Source: BOG-994 sp049514215
GTDB lineage: Bacteria; Pseudomonadota; Gammaproteobacteria; Burkholderiales; Burkholderiaceae_D
Length of the DNA: 64,000 bases
Direction of reading: 5' to 3'
NCBI GenBank assembly: GCA_049514215.1
Contig: JBEKVI010000004.1
Span: 58,023 to 122,022 of the forward strand
Below are positions 7,966 through 16,259 of the stretch, piece after piece. How positions within the stretch are numbered: the first letter of the stretch is position 1; every line of letters begins with the position of its first letter. The notes under the pieces are model-generated. The model was given only the letters and a program-made list of their open reading frames with translations, searched no databases and had not been told where the DNA came from. Position numbers and translations under genes: made by a program.

Positions 7966-10215
7966 TTAGCTGGTCTTCAACTGGTTGCCCACGGGCAGTT
8001 TTCGAAGTCGCTTACCCGTCGCTGCGAAAATGGCATTGGTGAGCGCTGGAGCGAGCGCCGCGGTTCCAGGCTCGCCAATGCCACCGGGTGCCTCGCTGCT
8101 CTTGACGATGACGACATCGATTGACGGCGTCTGGTGGATGCGCAGCATCCGGTAGTCCGTGAAATTGGTCTGCTCGACCCGGCCGTTGTGGATCGTGACT
8201 TCACTGTAGAGCGCAGCCGTGATGCCAAAGACGATTCCGCCCTCGATCTGCGCCTCGATGGTGTTGGGATTGACGACCATCCCGCAGTCGACGGCACAGA
8301 CCACGTGATTGACCGTGACCGCACCCGCGTCGTCGACCGTGGCCTCCAGAACCACCCCGAGAAAACTGCCAAAGGCGTTCATCACGCAAACGCCTCGCCC
8401 CTGGCCTTTGGGAAGCGCCTGGCCCCAGTTCGACTTGGCGACCGCGACCTTCAGTACGTTGAGGGCGCGCGGGCTTTTGCCCAACAGATCCATGCGGTAC
8501 TTAACCGGATCGATCTTGGCGGCCGATGCGAGTTCATCGACGAAACTTTCGACGACGAAGGTACTGCGCGTCGGACCCACACCGCGCCAGAAGGCGGTCG
8601 GCACCGCACGCGGCTCCTGACGCACGTAGTCGATGAACTGGTTGGGAAGATCATAGGGCAGGCTCGAGGCGACCTCGACCGCGTCAGGATCCAAGCCCTT
8701 CACAAACGCGGGCGGCGCGAAACGGGCCATGATGGACGAGCCCACGATGCGATGTTTCCAGGCGATCGGCCGTCCGTTCTCGTCTAAACCCGCCGCAATC
8801 GTGTCGTAGTAGTAGGGGCGATACATGTCGTGCTGAATATCCTCTTCGCGTGTCCAGAGGACCTTCACAGGCGTATTGACTTGCTGACCGATCTTCACGG
8901 CCTGGGCGATCGCATCGAACTCGAGGCGCCGTCCGAACCCTCCGCCGATCAAAAAATTGTGCAGCACCACCTTGTCGGGCGAGAGTCCCGTGATCTTGAC
9001 AGCCGCATCCACGGCCCGCGTGGGCACCTGGGTCCCGACCCAGAGGGTGCACGCGTTTGGCTCGACGTGCACGGTGCAGTTGATCGGCTCCATCGTCGCA
9101 TGCGCGAGAAAAGGCTGCTCATACACCACATCGAGGCGCGTCTTGGCGTTCTTGAATCCGCTATCGATGTCGCCGTCGTGGCGCGCGACGGCCCCGTCTT
9201 TCTTGGAGGCCTCGGCAAGATCCCCGACGAGATCGGCCATGCCCACACCGGCACCCGATGCGTCGTTCCAGCGGATCGCCAGCGCAGCCGCCCCGCGCTT
9301 GGCCGCCCAGGTGTTCTCGCCCACGACCGCAACTGCGTTGTCGATCTTGACGACCTGGCGCACCCCGGGCACCCGCAGCGCGGCATCAGTATCGACGCTG
9401 GCCAGCGTGCCCCCGAAGACGGGGCAGTTGACGATGACGGCATACTGCATCTGCGGCAGACGCACGTCGATCCCAAAGAGGGCCGTCCCATCCACCTTGC
9501 CGGGGGTATCGAGCCTCTTTGCGGCAGTACCGATGAGTTTGAAATCCTTCGGATCCTTAAGCGTCACGTCCTTGGGTACGGGCAGCTTTGCTGCCGCATC
9601 GACGAGTTGCCCATAGCTCAGGCGCCGATTGGTTGCCGCATGCACCACGGACCCGTTGTCCGCCTGACATGAGCCCGCGTCAACCTTCCACTGTGCGGCA
9701 GCGGCCGAGACCAGGAGGGTTCTGGCCACGGCGCCGGCTTTGCGTAACGGCTGCCAGGCGTAGCGCACCGAGGTCGAGCCGCCCGTGAGCTGCCCCCCAA
9801 GCAGGGGATCGGTGTAGAGCGCCGCATCAGGCGGCGCGTGTTCCAGGCGGATCTGTCCCAACCCGACCTCGAGTTCTTCGGCGATGAGCATCGGCAGCGA
9901 AGTGTAGACCCCCTGGCCCATTTCGACTTTCGGAATCACGAGCAGCACCTGGCCTTGCCGGTCGATGCGAATGAAGGCGTTGGGCGCAAAGGTGCCGCTG
10001 GGAACCTGGCTGGATCCGTCACCCGCGACCACCGCTGCACTTTGAGCCGGCATCTGCCCGCTTGCGCGCTTGAGGGGGAGAGCGACGCCCAGGACGAGGC
10101 CGGTGCCGGCTAGCGTGGCACCGAGGAAATGACGACGGGTGAGAAGAACCCGGTCCTCGACCAGAGGCGCGCGCACGGCGGGTTCGGCAGGGCGTGATGC
10201 TGTCACGTCAGCCAC
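7966..10215 (-). CDS. Molybdopterin-binding aldehyde dehydrogenase, large subunit (Tat-exported)
   Basis: A 749-residue xanthine-oxidase-family catalytic subunit (isoquinoline 1-oxidoreductase beta / aldehyde dehydrogenase type). A twin-arginine signal is seen at residues 26-45 (TRRHFLG plus hydrophobic stretch), so it is exported folded. Family motifs include QVPTRAVDAA, GGGFGRRLEFDA, a central ARG-like loop replaced by WRGVGPTR, and the catalytic glutamate in GEPGTAAL (Glu715). It starts at GTG 10215, overlapping the 2Fe-2S subunit gene by 8 bases. Electrons go via the small subunit to the triheme cytochrome. Probable substrates are aldehydes made by the PQQ alcohol dehydrogenase, but N-heterocycles cannot be excluded. 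Confidence 0.9.
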   Translation of the reverse strand: MADVTASRPAEPAVRAPLVEDRVLLTRRHFLGATLAGTGLVLGVALPLKRASGQMPAQSAAVVAGDGSSQVPSGTFAPNAFIRIDRQGQVLLVIPKVEMGQGVYTSLPMLIAEELEVGLGQIRLEHAPPDAALYTDPLLGGQLTGGSTSVRYAWQPLRKAGAVARTLLVSAAAAQWKVDAGSCQADNGSVVHAATNRRLSYGQLVDAAAKLPVPKDVTLKDPKDFKLIGTAAKRLDTPGKVDGTALFGIDVRLPQMQYAVIVNCPVFGGTLASVDTDAALRVPGVRQVVKIDNAVAVVGENTWAAKRGAAALAIRWNDASGAGVGMADLVGDLAEASKKDGAVARHDGDIDSGFKNAKTRLDVVYEQPFLAHATMEPINCTVHVEPNACTLWVGTQVPTRAVDAAVKITGLSPDKVVLHNFLIGGGFGRRLEFDAIAQAVKIGQQVNTPVKVLWTREEDIQHDMYRPYYYDTIAAGLDENGRPIAWKHRIVGSSIMARFAPPAFVKGLDPDAVEVASSLPYDLPNQFIDYVRQEPRAVPTAFWRGVGPTRSTFVVESFVDELASAAKIDPVKYRMDLLGKSPRALNVLKVAVAKSNWGQALPKGQGRGVCVMNAFGSFLGVVLEATVDDAGAVTVNHVVCAVDCGMVVNPNTIEAQIEGGIVFGITAALYSEVTIHNGRVEQTNFTDYRMLRIHQTPSIDVVIVKSSEAPGGIGEPGTAALAPALTNAIFAATGKRLRKLPVGNQLKTS

Positions 10216-10660
10216 CCGATGCGGCCTGCTTGATGGCCGCGCGAATACGATTATAGGTGCCGCAGCGACAGATGTTACCCGTCATGCCGGCATCGATGTC
10301 GGCATCGGACGGATGCGGGTTTTGCGCGATCAAGGCGGTGGCCGACATGATCTGGCCCGACTGGCAGTAGCCACATTGCGGAACATCGAGGGCCAGCCAC
10401 GCCTGCTGCACCTTTTGTCCGGCCGGAGTCTGTCCCACTGCTTCGATCGTGACCACTTTGCGCTGGCCCACTGCGGCCACCGGCGTCACGCAGGAACGCA
10501 CCGCCTGGCCATCCAGGTGCACCGTGCACGCTCCGCACTGGGCGATGCCGCAGCCGAACTTGGTGCCGGTCAAGCCGACAACATCACGCAAATACCAAAG
10601 AAGGGGCATATCGCCCGGAACGTTGGAGTCCTCGTCGACTCCATTGACGCTGATGGTCAT
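10208..10660 (-). CDS. 2Fe-2S subunit of the molybdenum aldehyde dehydrogenase
   Basis: A 150-residue small subunit with two [2Fe-2S] clusters. The plant-ferredoxin-type cluster uses Cys37, Cys42, Cys45 and Cys57 (FGCGIAQCGAC); the helical-domain cluster uses Cys96, Cys99, Cys131 and Cys133 (CGYC and CRC). This is the classic IorA/CoxS arrangement. It lacks its own export signal, so it should travel with the Tat-tagged large subunit. It is the first gene of the three-gene unit and ends inside the start of the large subunit gene, implying coupled translation. A 290-bp gap containing nothing I recognise lies upstream and must hold the promoter. Confidence 0.92.
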   Translation of the reverse strand: MTISVNGVDEDSNVPGDMPLLWYLRDVVGLTGTKFGCGIAQCGACTVHLDGQAVRSCVTPVAAVGQRKVVTIEAVGQTPAGQKVQQAWLALDVPQCGYCQSGQIMSATALIAQNPHPSDADIDAGMTGNICRCGTYNRIRAAIKQAASGG

Positions 10661-10950
10661 TGGCTGGGCCTTCAGTTGCGCTTTACGGGATTCTCTTTCG
10701 AAACACGGAACGCAAGAACGTTCCCTTTGTGATGCCTGCCTACCCGAACGGTCAGTTCCTCAGCAAGCTGCGCGCCGCGCACCGAGGGCGCCCCTGGAAC
10801 CCGATCCAAATACGCCTCGCCTTGGAGCCCGAAGCCTTCCGGCAGGCGTAAGTCCCCACTAGCTTTTGCTGAGCGACGCGCACGAAGGACCGAACCGATA
10901 TCCGGGCTCGGTCACTTGCCCCTCTGAGGTGCGTGATGCGGGTGGACTTC

Positions 10951-11349
10951 CTACGCATTGGGCGCCGCTTTTGGGGCGATCAGGCCGTCCAGTTCGGACT
11001 CGATATCCGTCGAATCGAGTTCGAACACGTGATCGTCGTCGTCAAAGAAGTAGAGCGAAGTGTCCGAGCGTGCGAGGAAGTATTCGCGATTCATCGCCTT
11101 AAGTTTTTGGGCGCTCGAAAAGAGCACTTCCTTCGTGACCTTAAAGGCGATGTGGTCGCCCGTTCGAGGACGCTTTACTTCGGCTTGGGCGAGTAAGAAC
11201 CAGGTGCCCCCGAGTTTCACGAAGATCTCGTCGTGACCTTCTTCATCGATGCGCTCTACGATCCGAGCGTCGAACAAGGACTTAAAGAAGTCTGCGGTAC
11301 GCCGGGGGTTCGAGACCACCAGAGCCACGTGACTAATCGCTAGAAGCAT
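10951..11349 (-). CDS. VOC-fold metalloprotein, FosA/FosX-like
   Basis: A 132-residue glyoxalase/vicinal-oxygen-chelate protein. The expected metal ligands are present: His7 (ISHVAL), His66 (GDHIAF) and Glu110 (HVFELD). The pattern YFFDDDDHVFELD near residues 100-112 is typical of FosX/FosA fosfomycin-modifying enzymes and of unassigned relatives. A lysine or arginine glutathione or hydrolase signature cannot be judged, so resistance function is only one possibility. I chose the ATG at 11349 because it starts exactly before the first beta strand and is preceded by AAGGAA; in-frame extensions to 11715 have no family similarity. It is a single gene, divergent from the tannase gene. Confidence 0.8.
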   Translation of the reverse strand: MLLAISHVALVVSNPRRTADFFKSLFDARIVERIDEEGHDEIFVKLGGTWFLLAQAEVKRPRTGDHIAFKVTKEVLFSSAQKLKAMNREYFLARSDTSLYFFDDDDHVFELDSTDIESELDGLIAPKAAPNA

Positions 11350-11707
11350 CGATCGGTTCCTTCGTTGGCGAGTGCCATGCGAAGCGCGACGAAAGCGCGC
11401 GCGCCCGAGCATTGATTGTAGTCGACATCCGTTCTCTGCACTGCGGCGCAGCATCGGGGACCCAGTGGCGATGCGACACCCATTGGGGTGAACGGAGCGC
11501 CTCGCCTCGCGACTTCGCGTTAGTACCTTCAGACTATCGTCCGCTACGACTTCGATTCCCGCCTCGAAGGACGAGGACTCGAGGATCTGGATCTGATGCG
11601 CTGCAGGATGGACGACCCAGTGGGATTGTGCGAATGTGCGACCGCATCGGGCGCCAGTGCAAAGCGCGCGAGAAGTCATTAGATGTTCATAAGATCGGAG
11701 ACAACAC
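11350..11707. other. Divergent intergenic region, VOC protein / tannase
   Basis: There are 358 bases with no convincing gene. A weak FNR-like sequence TTGATTGTAGTCGA (11412-11425) has two mismatches in its second half-site, and I do not count it. GGAG lies just before the tannase ATG. No strong palindrome was seen. Confidence 0.5.
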
Positions 11708-13396
11708 ATGCGCACATATCTAAAGTGGTGGGTGGCGACGCTCTTTGCAGGCCTCTACGTTCTATTCCTCTCGCCGGTCGCTTCGGCTGCCACGTGCGCG
11801 AGCCTGGCCACCTTGGCGCTACCGAATGCGACCATCACGACGGCCACGTCGATCACCGGAGGATCGTTCACGCCGCCCGGGTCCACCACGGCGCTGACAG
11901 GCCTGCCGGATTTTTGTCGCGTGAGCGGCATCGCCACGCCGACGTCGGACTCGATCATCACGTTCGAAGTGTGGATTCCAACCGATGGGACCTACAACGG
12001 AAAATTCGAGCAGTTGGGCTGCGGCGGCTTTTGCGGTTCCATCAGTTACGCGGGTCTGGCCGAAGGGATTGAGCGCGGTTTTGCGACTGCCGCCACGGAC
12101 GACGGCAGCCAGACGGGCGGCACGGCCCTCTTCGCGCTCGGTCACCCAGAGAAGATCGTCGACTTCGGATACCGCGCCTTGAAGGAAACCACGGACAAGT
12201 CCAAGGATGTCATCGCTGCCTTGGTGGGCAAGGGCCCGACCCGATCCTACTTTAACGGATGCTCGGACGGAGGCCGCGAAGCCCTCATGGAGGCGCAGCG
12301 CTTTCCGAACGATTTTGACGGGATCATCGTGGGATCTCCTGCGAACTACTGGACCCATCTTTTGGTCGGCGCGATCTATGGACAGCAGGCGCTCTTGATC
12401 GATCCGGCAAGCTATGTTCCCCCGACGCTTTTGCCGGTCTTAACGAGCGCGGTGCTGGCCCAATGCGCAGGCAAGGACGGCGGATTGGCCACCGATGACT
12501 TCCTGAACAATCCCCTGGCCTGCCACTTCGACCCGGCCAAGGTCCAGTGCGCAAGCGGTCAGGATCCCACGACCTGCTTGAGCGCAGCCCAGGTCAAGGC
12601 CGTGCGCGCGATCTACACCGGCGTGCGCAATCCCGTCACGGGTCGCCAGATTTTCCCGGGACTCGAACCAGGCGAAGAGTCGAATCCGGCGAACTGGCCG
12701 GTCTGGATCACGGGTGCCTTGCGGGTTCCGACTCTGTCGAACAATCTCGCCACCGGAGAATCGCTAGCCGCGTTCTTCGGATACGGATTTTTCGCGGACA
12801 TGGTGTTTCAGAATCCGGCCTTCGACTACACGACGTTCAACTTCACGAGCGATGTCGCCTACACCGACAAGAAGCTTGCGGGAATTCTGAACTCCACCAA
12901 TCCGGATCTGAGCCGCTTTAAAGAGCACGGCGGAAAGATGATCCACTACGTGGGCTGGGGCGATTCGGCGATCTCACCGCGCAATACCTTGAACTACTAT
13001 CACTCGGTTCAAAACGAGATGGGCGGAGAGGAGTCGGTCTACTCGTTCTATCGGCTCTTCATGGTCCCGGGCATGTCCCATTGCAGCGGCGGTCCCGGTG
13101 CTAACGCGTTCGGCAATGCCCTAAACGGCCCCGTGGTCGACGCGCGCCATGATCTTCTGAAGGCACTGGACAAGTGGGTCGAAGAAGGGGTGGCTCCGAA
13201 CGAGTTTATCGCGACCAAGTACGTCAACGACACGCCCGCCTCAGGAGTCGCGTTCCAGCGACCGCTGTGCCTGTTCCCCGAGGTTGCGCGCTACAAGGGA
13301 TCGGGAGACCCGACGGCTGCATCGAGCTTTGCCTGCGTGAAGGAGAGCCACGGTGCAAGTGATGACGAGATGAGCTCGCCTTTCGGCAGCCACTAG
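11708..13396 (+). CDS. Tannase/feruloyl esterase family hydrolase, secreted
   Basis: A 562-residue esterase of the tannase/feruloyl esterase family, which cleaves ester bonds of gallic, ferulic or similar phenolic acids. A signal peptide ends near residue 27 (ASA-AT). The family's CS-D-HC arrangement is intact: nucleophile Ser186 preceded by Cys185 (NGCSDGG), Asp419 (GWGDSAI) and His458 followed by Cys459 (MSHCSGG). Those two cysteines form the disulfide that holds the catalytic serine and histidine together. There are several further cysteines, consistent with a periplasmic or extracellular enzyme. It starts at ATG behind GGAG and ends before a good terminator. There are no phenolic-acid catabolic genes next to it. 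Phthalate-ester-type (MHET-like) substrates are an alternative. Confidence 0.9.
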   Translation: MRTYLKWWVATLFAGLYVLFLSPVASAATCASLATLALPNATITTATSITGGSFTPPGSTTALTGLPDFCRVSGIATPTSDSIITFEVWIPTDGTYNGKFEQLGCGGFCGSISYAGLAEGIERGFATAATDDGSQTGGTALFALGHPEKIVDFGYRALKETTDKSKDVIAALVGKGPTRSYFNGCSDGGREALMEAQRFPNDFDGIIVGSPANYWTHLLVGAIYGQQALLIDPASYVPPTLLPVLTSAVLAQCAGKDGGLATDDFLNNPLACHFDPAKVQCASGQDPTTCLSAAQVKAVRAIYTGVRNPVTGRQIFPGLEPGEESNPANWPVWITGALRVPTLSNNLATGESLAAFFGYGFFADMVFQNPAFDYTTFNFTSDVAYTDKKLAGILNSTNPDLSRFKEHGGKMIHYVGWGDSAISPRNTLNYYHSVQNEMGGEESVYSFYRLFMVPGMSHCSGGPGANAFGNALNGPVVDARHDLLKALDKWVEEGVAPNEFIATKYVNDTPASGVAFQRPLCLFPEVARYKGSGDPTAASSFACVKESHGASDDEMSSPFGSH

Positions 13397-13454
13397 GCGA
13401 GATCCTGCCGACAGCGGGAGGCAACCGAGTACTGGTGGAGGGGTGGTGCGGAGA

Positions 13455-13484
13455 ATCGGGCCCGATGAATCGGGTCCGATTTTC
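13455..13484 (+). terminator. Intrinsic terminator of the tannase gene
   Basis: An 11-bp stem (13455-13465 with 13470-13480, one G-U pair, 4-base loop) is followed by TTTTCC on the plus strand. It sits 58 bp after the tannase stop, before the convergent USP gene. Confidence 0.75.
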
Positions 13485-13516
13485 CTTTGGACGATGCGCG
13501 CGCGAGCCTTGCGCGC

Positions 13517-14347
13517 TCAGTGGGAAAGAAGGGTCGAGCGGCGCGGGCGCATGAGCACATCATGCGTCACACCCCCGAAGACCCACTCGCGCAGCCGGCT
13601 GTGTCCGTAGGCGCCGGCGACGATCAGATCGGCGTGAGATTCGTCGGCAAGCCGGTTGAGGTCCTCCACATCGTCGCCGGAGGCAAAGGCAACGCGCGGC
13701 TCGGCCGCGATCTCATGGGCTTTGAGCCACGAGATCACGTCGGACAATCCCGACGGCTCTTTTTCTGCGTCTTCCTTCGGGACGACCGTGCCGACGTAGA
13801 CTTTTTCCATGGTCTTTAACAGAGGTAACGCGTCGGCAATCGCACGCCGCGCCTCCCGCGAGTCCTTCCATCCGATCAAGGCGGTGGTCAGGGGCGACTG
13901 CGGAGCCTCCAGTGGAACGATCAGTATCGGCCGACCGAGCTGCATCACCAAATCGCCATAGCCCAGGTGTCGGGTCGGATTTCCCCACTCACCGGCGTGC
14001 TCGGCGACGGCGATGACCAGATCCGCGCATCGGGCTTGACGGGCGAAGTATTCCGCAAGCCTAAGTAGCGTGATCGAAGAACGCCACTCGAGTGCCAAGC
14101 CGCTCGACTGGAGTGCGCCGTAGAACTCTGCCTTCGCAACGCGCACCTCCTCTTCGATCTCCTCGCGATCGGTTTGGATCAATTCGCCCGGCATGCACCC
14201 TTCCACGTCGACGAGCTGGATAGGTTGGGCCGCAGCGATGCCCACCACACGCGCGGCATGCCGCTTTGCGAACCCGGCAACGAACTGCACGAGCGCCGTG
14301 TTCGGCTCGCCCAAGCGCAGGCGCACCATCACTGTTTTGTAGGACAC
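13517..14347 (-). CDS. Universal stress protein, tandem two-domain
   Basis: A 276-residue protein with two UspA-like domains. The first (about 1-140) is degenerate; the second keeps the nucleotide-binding signature GAYGHSRLREWVFGG near the C-terminus. Such proteins bind ATP and support survival under starvation, redox or hypoxic stress; the exact mechanism is unknown. I chose the GTG at 14347, preceded by AGGAGA, giving VSYKTVMVRL as first strand; a longer frame to 14473 would overlap the upstream USP gene. It lies 71 bp after that gene and is probably cotranscribed with it from the FNR-type site at 15343. Confidence 0.85.
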   Translation of the reverse strand: MSYKTVMVRLRLGEPNTALVQFVAGFAKRHAARVVGIAAAQPIQLVDVEGCMPGELIQTDREEIEEEVRVAKAEFYGALQSSGLALEWRSSITLLRLAEYFARQARCADLVIAVAEHAGEWGNPTRHLGYGDLVMQLGRPILIVPLEAPQSPLTTALIGWKDSREARRAIADALPLLKTMEKVYVGTVVPKEDAEKEPSGLSDVISWLKAHEIAAEPRVAFASGDDVEDLNRLADESHADLIVAGAYGHSRLREWVFGGVTHDVLMRPRRSTLLSH

Positions 14348-14384
14348 GGGTCTTCTCCTGCTCGATGGACGGGATGAGGAGCGC

Positions 14385-14406
14385 GGCCCGCTCGAAATCG
14401 CGGGCC
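14385..14406 (-). repeat. Short inverted repeat between two USP genes
   Basis: GGCCCGC (14385-14391) and GCGGGCC (14400-14406) form a 7-bp stem in the 71-bp gap between two codirectional USP genes. No T-run follows, so it is more likely an mRNA stability or processing hairpin than a terminator. Confidence 0.4.
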
Positions 14407-14418
14407 AGTCCACTTCGA

Positions 14419-15285
14419 TTAATGCATCATTAAGATCGCCTGGTTTGCGTCGGTCAAGAACGATTTGGTGCATCCTCCAAAGATCGTCTCGTGCGTGCGC
14501 GAACGGCCATAGGCCCCCATCACGATCAGTTCAGCCCTGCACTCCCTGGCCGTCTCTTGTATCGTCGAGGCGACAGGATGCGAACTGCCTTCGACCCACT
14601 TCACGGTCGCAGCGATGCCATGCCATGCCAGGCTTTCGGCCACCTTGGACAGAGCCCCGTCGGATGCGCCGCTTTCTTCGCCGATGCCCAATAGGACCGC
14701 GTTCTTGCTGTGCATGAGTAAGGGCATGGCTGCAGCGAGTGCCCGTGCCGACTCGGCGCTCTCCTTCCAGCAAACCAGAACGGATCCCGTGAGGCTGATG
14801 GAGATGGTGGGACCTGCGAGAAGAACGGGTCGGCCCGACTCCATGAGAACGCGTTCCACGAGATCGTGCGGCAGATGATCCGGCGGGCGCACGCGGCCGC
14901 AGACGATCAGGTCGGCCCGACGCGCGCGCTCCATGAGTCGCCCAAAAACATCTTCGATCTCTTCGTGCCAGAAGGCGGTCACACTCTCGCCAGGCTTGGG
15001 CGTGTCGCACACTTCCAATTTCTCGGTCTCGCAGAACTGCCTAAACGCCGTCACCGCGGCAGCGGCGCGGGGAAGCGCCTGCGCGTCAAGGTGACCTAAG
15101 GCTTGCTTGAGTGCGCCTCCGATTGCGAAATCCGTGTGCGGTGTATAGAGCGCCGCCTCTCCCGCATCCAGACGCAGATGAAGAAATTCGAGATGAGCGT
15201 GAAAGGGACGCGCGGCGGCCAGAGCCGCGTAAAAAACAGGCAGATGGGAGGGCCCGCCAGTCGTGAGAACCAATATCGTCTTCAT
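14419..15285 (-). CDS. Universal stress protein, tandem two-domain
   Basis: A 288-residue protein with two Usp folds. The start MKTILVLTTGG is the first beta strand, as usual for the family. The second domain ends with the ATP-binding signature GAYGRSRTHETIFGG followed by hydrophobic AILMMH. The domain order and length match the two-domain USPs of Burkholderiales. It is first in a probable two-gene unit with the USP at 13517. Upstream, centred 64 bp from the start codon, is an FNR-like site (15343-15356), the arrangement expected for a promoter activated at low oxygen. The ligand of the first domain, which lacks a clear glycine signature, is uncertain. Confidence 0.88.
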   Translation of the reverse strand: MKTILVLTTGGPSHLPVFYAALAAARPFHAHLEFLHLRLDAGEAALYTPHTDFAIGGALKQALGHLDAQALPRAAAAVTAFRQFCETEKLEVCDTPKPGESVTAFWHEEIEDVFGRLMERARRADLIVCGRVRPPDHLPHDLVERVLMESGRPVLLAGPTISISLTGSVLVCWKESAESARALAAAMPLLMHSKNAVLLGIGEESGASDGALSKVAESLAWHGIAATVKWVEGSSHPVASTIQETARECRAELIVMGAYGRSRTHETIFGGCTKSFLTDANQAILMMH

Positions 15286-15342
15286 CGGAGGCTTTCAGAG
15301 CGAGTGGTAAAACCATGTTAGCGATCTCCAAAGCACGAGCCA

Positions 15343-15356
15343 TTGAGCGAGATCAA
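15343..15356 (-). promoter_or_regulatory. FNR/Anr-like site upstream of the USP pair
   Basis: TTGAGCGAGATCAA, one mismatch to TTGAT(N4)ATCAA. If bound at -41.5, transcription would start near 15308, 23 bases before the USP start codon at 15285. Confidence 0.6.
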
Positions 15357-15638
15357 TCGCGCAGTCCAGAGCGATGCAGGCCCGGGACAGGGTCGACGCG
15401 ATCGCGCCCTTCGAGCGACGAACTCGCCCTGCCCTGCCTTCGAAAAACAACCGGAATTGCCCCTCGCGGCGGCCTCCACTTGAGGATGTACACGAGGCCC
15501 GAGGGGGCTGCTCAGAGCGCCTCTTTTGATGAAAGGTCGCAGCACTGATACGCAGAAGAGGACCAGACCGCAGCGAGCCGGTCTTGTCACGGCCTAAACC
15601 ACGATCCTCGTTAAGGAACGCGGGTATGAGCGATAGAT

Positions 15639-16073
15639 TCAGCGATAGATCAATATGGGCAGCTTTGAGTGAACCAGCACCTTCTGGGTCTGACTGCCAA
15701 GAAGGAAGGCGTCGATCCCCTTGCGACCGTGCGAGGCCATGAAGATCGCATCGCAGTGCTGCGCTTCGCTCGCCAAGATGATCTCATTCCAAGGCCTGTC
15801 ACCTTTTCCGAGGACCGTGTCGTATTGAACGCCGCTATCTCGCACGCGCTTTGCGAAGCTCTCGAGATTGTCCTTTGCGGCTTGTTCGGCGAACAGCAGG
15901 ATCGATGCGGCCGCGGTCGCAGCCGCCGCACTGACCATGTATTCCAGATGCGGCTCGACGACGGAAAACCCGATCAATCGTGCGTTGGCGAGGCGAGCAT
16001 AGTCTACGGCACCGTCGATCGCCTTCTCGGACAGGGGTGAACCGTCGGTTGGCACGAGAATGGTCTTAAACAC
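15639..16073 (-). CDS. Universal stress protein, single domain
   Basis: A 144-residue UspA-type protein. It starts at GTG 16073, preceded by an ideal CTGGAGG leader, giving VFKTILVPTDGS, the conserved first strand and turn with the ATP-contacting aspartate. A GSQTQKVLVHSKLPILIYR C-terminus is typical, though the usual G-x2-G-x9-G-S/T signature is shifted (MASHGRKGIDAFLLGS). This is the classic short ATP-binding USP form. It is transcribed alone, with an FNR-like site 66 bp upstream (16132-16145). With its neighbours it makes a block of three USP genes, each transcription unit carrying its own site. Confidence 0.92.
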   Translation of the reverse strand: MFKTILVPTDGSPLSEKAIDGAVDYARLANARLIGFSVVEPHLEYMVSAAAATAAASILLFAEQAAKDNLESFAKRVRDSGVQYDTVLGKGDRPWNEIILASEAQHCDAIFMASHGRKGIDAFLLGSQTQKVLVHSKLPILIYR

Positions 16074-16131
16074 GTTGGCCTCCAGAACCGATGACGATGA
16101 CTCCATCCTACAATACGCCTACGAAGCTGGA

Positions 16132-16145
16132 TTGATTCGGGTCAA
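16132..16145 (-). promoter_or_regulatory. FNR/Anr-like site upstream of the single-domain USP gene
   Basis: TTGATTCGGGTCAA, one mismatch. The predicted class II start is near 16097, 24 bases before the GTG at 16073. Confidence 0.65.
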
Positions 16146-16259
16146 GCCCGGGCCGAAAAGGGGCTGCTCACCCGGTGGTCGCAGGCCTGCGAAGCGAGCC
16201 GATTCGACTCCGCCGCGCCCTCGATCGTTTAACCCACGCGGAAGAAGGCGGCTTTCCTC

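Noticed and set aside
10951..11349. Confident fosfomycin resistance call
   Set aside because: The metal ligands are shared by many VOC proteins and no specific substrate residue could be verified.
11412..11425. TTGATTGTAGTCGA as another FNR-type site
   Set aside because: Two mismatches in one half-site; I counted only sites with at most one mismatch or full symmetry.
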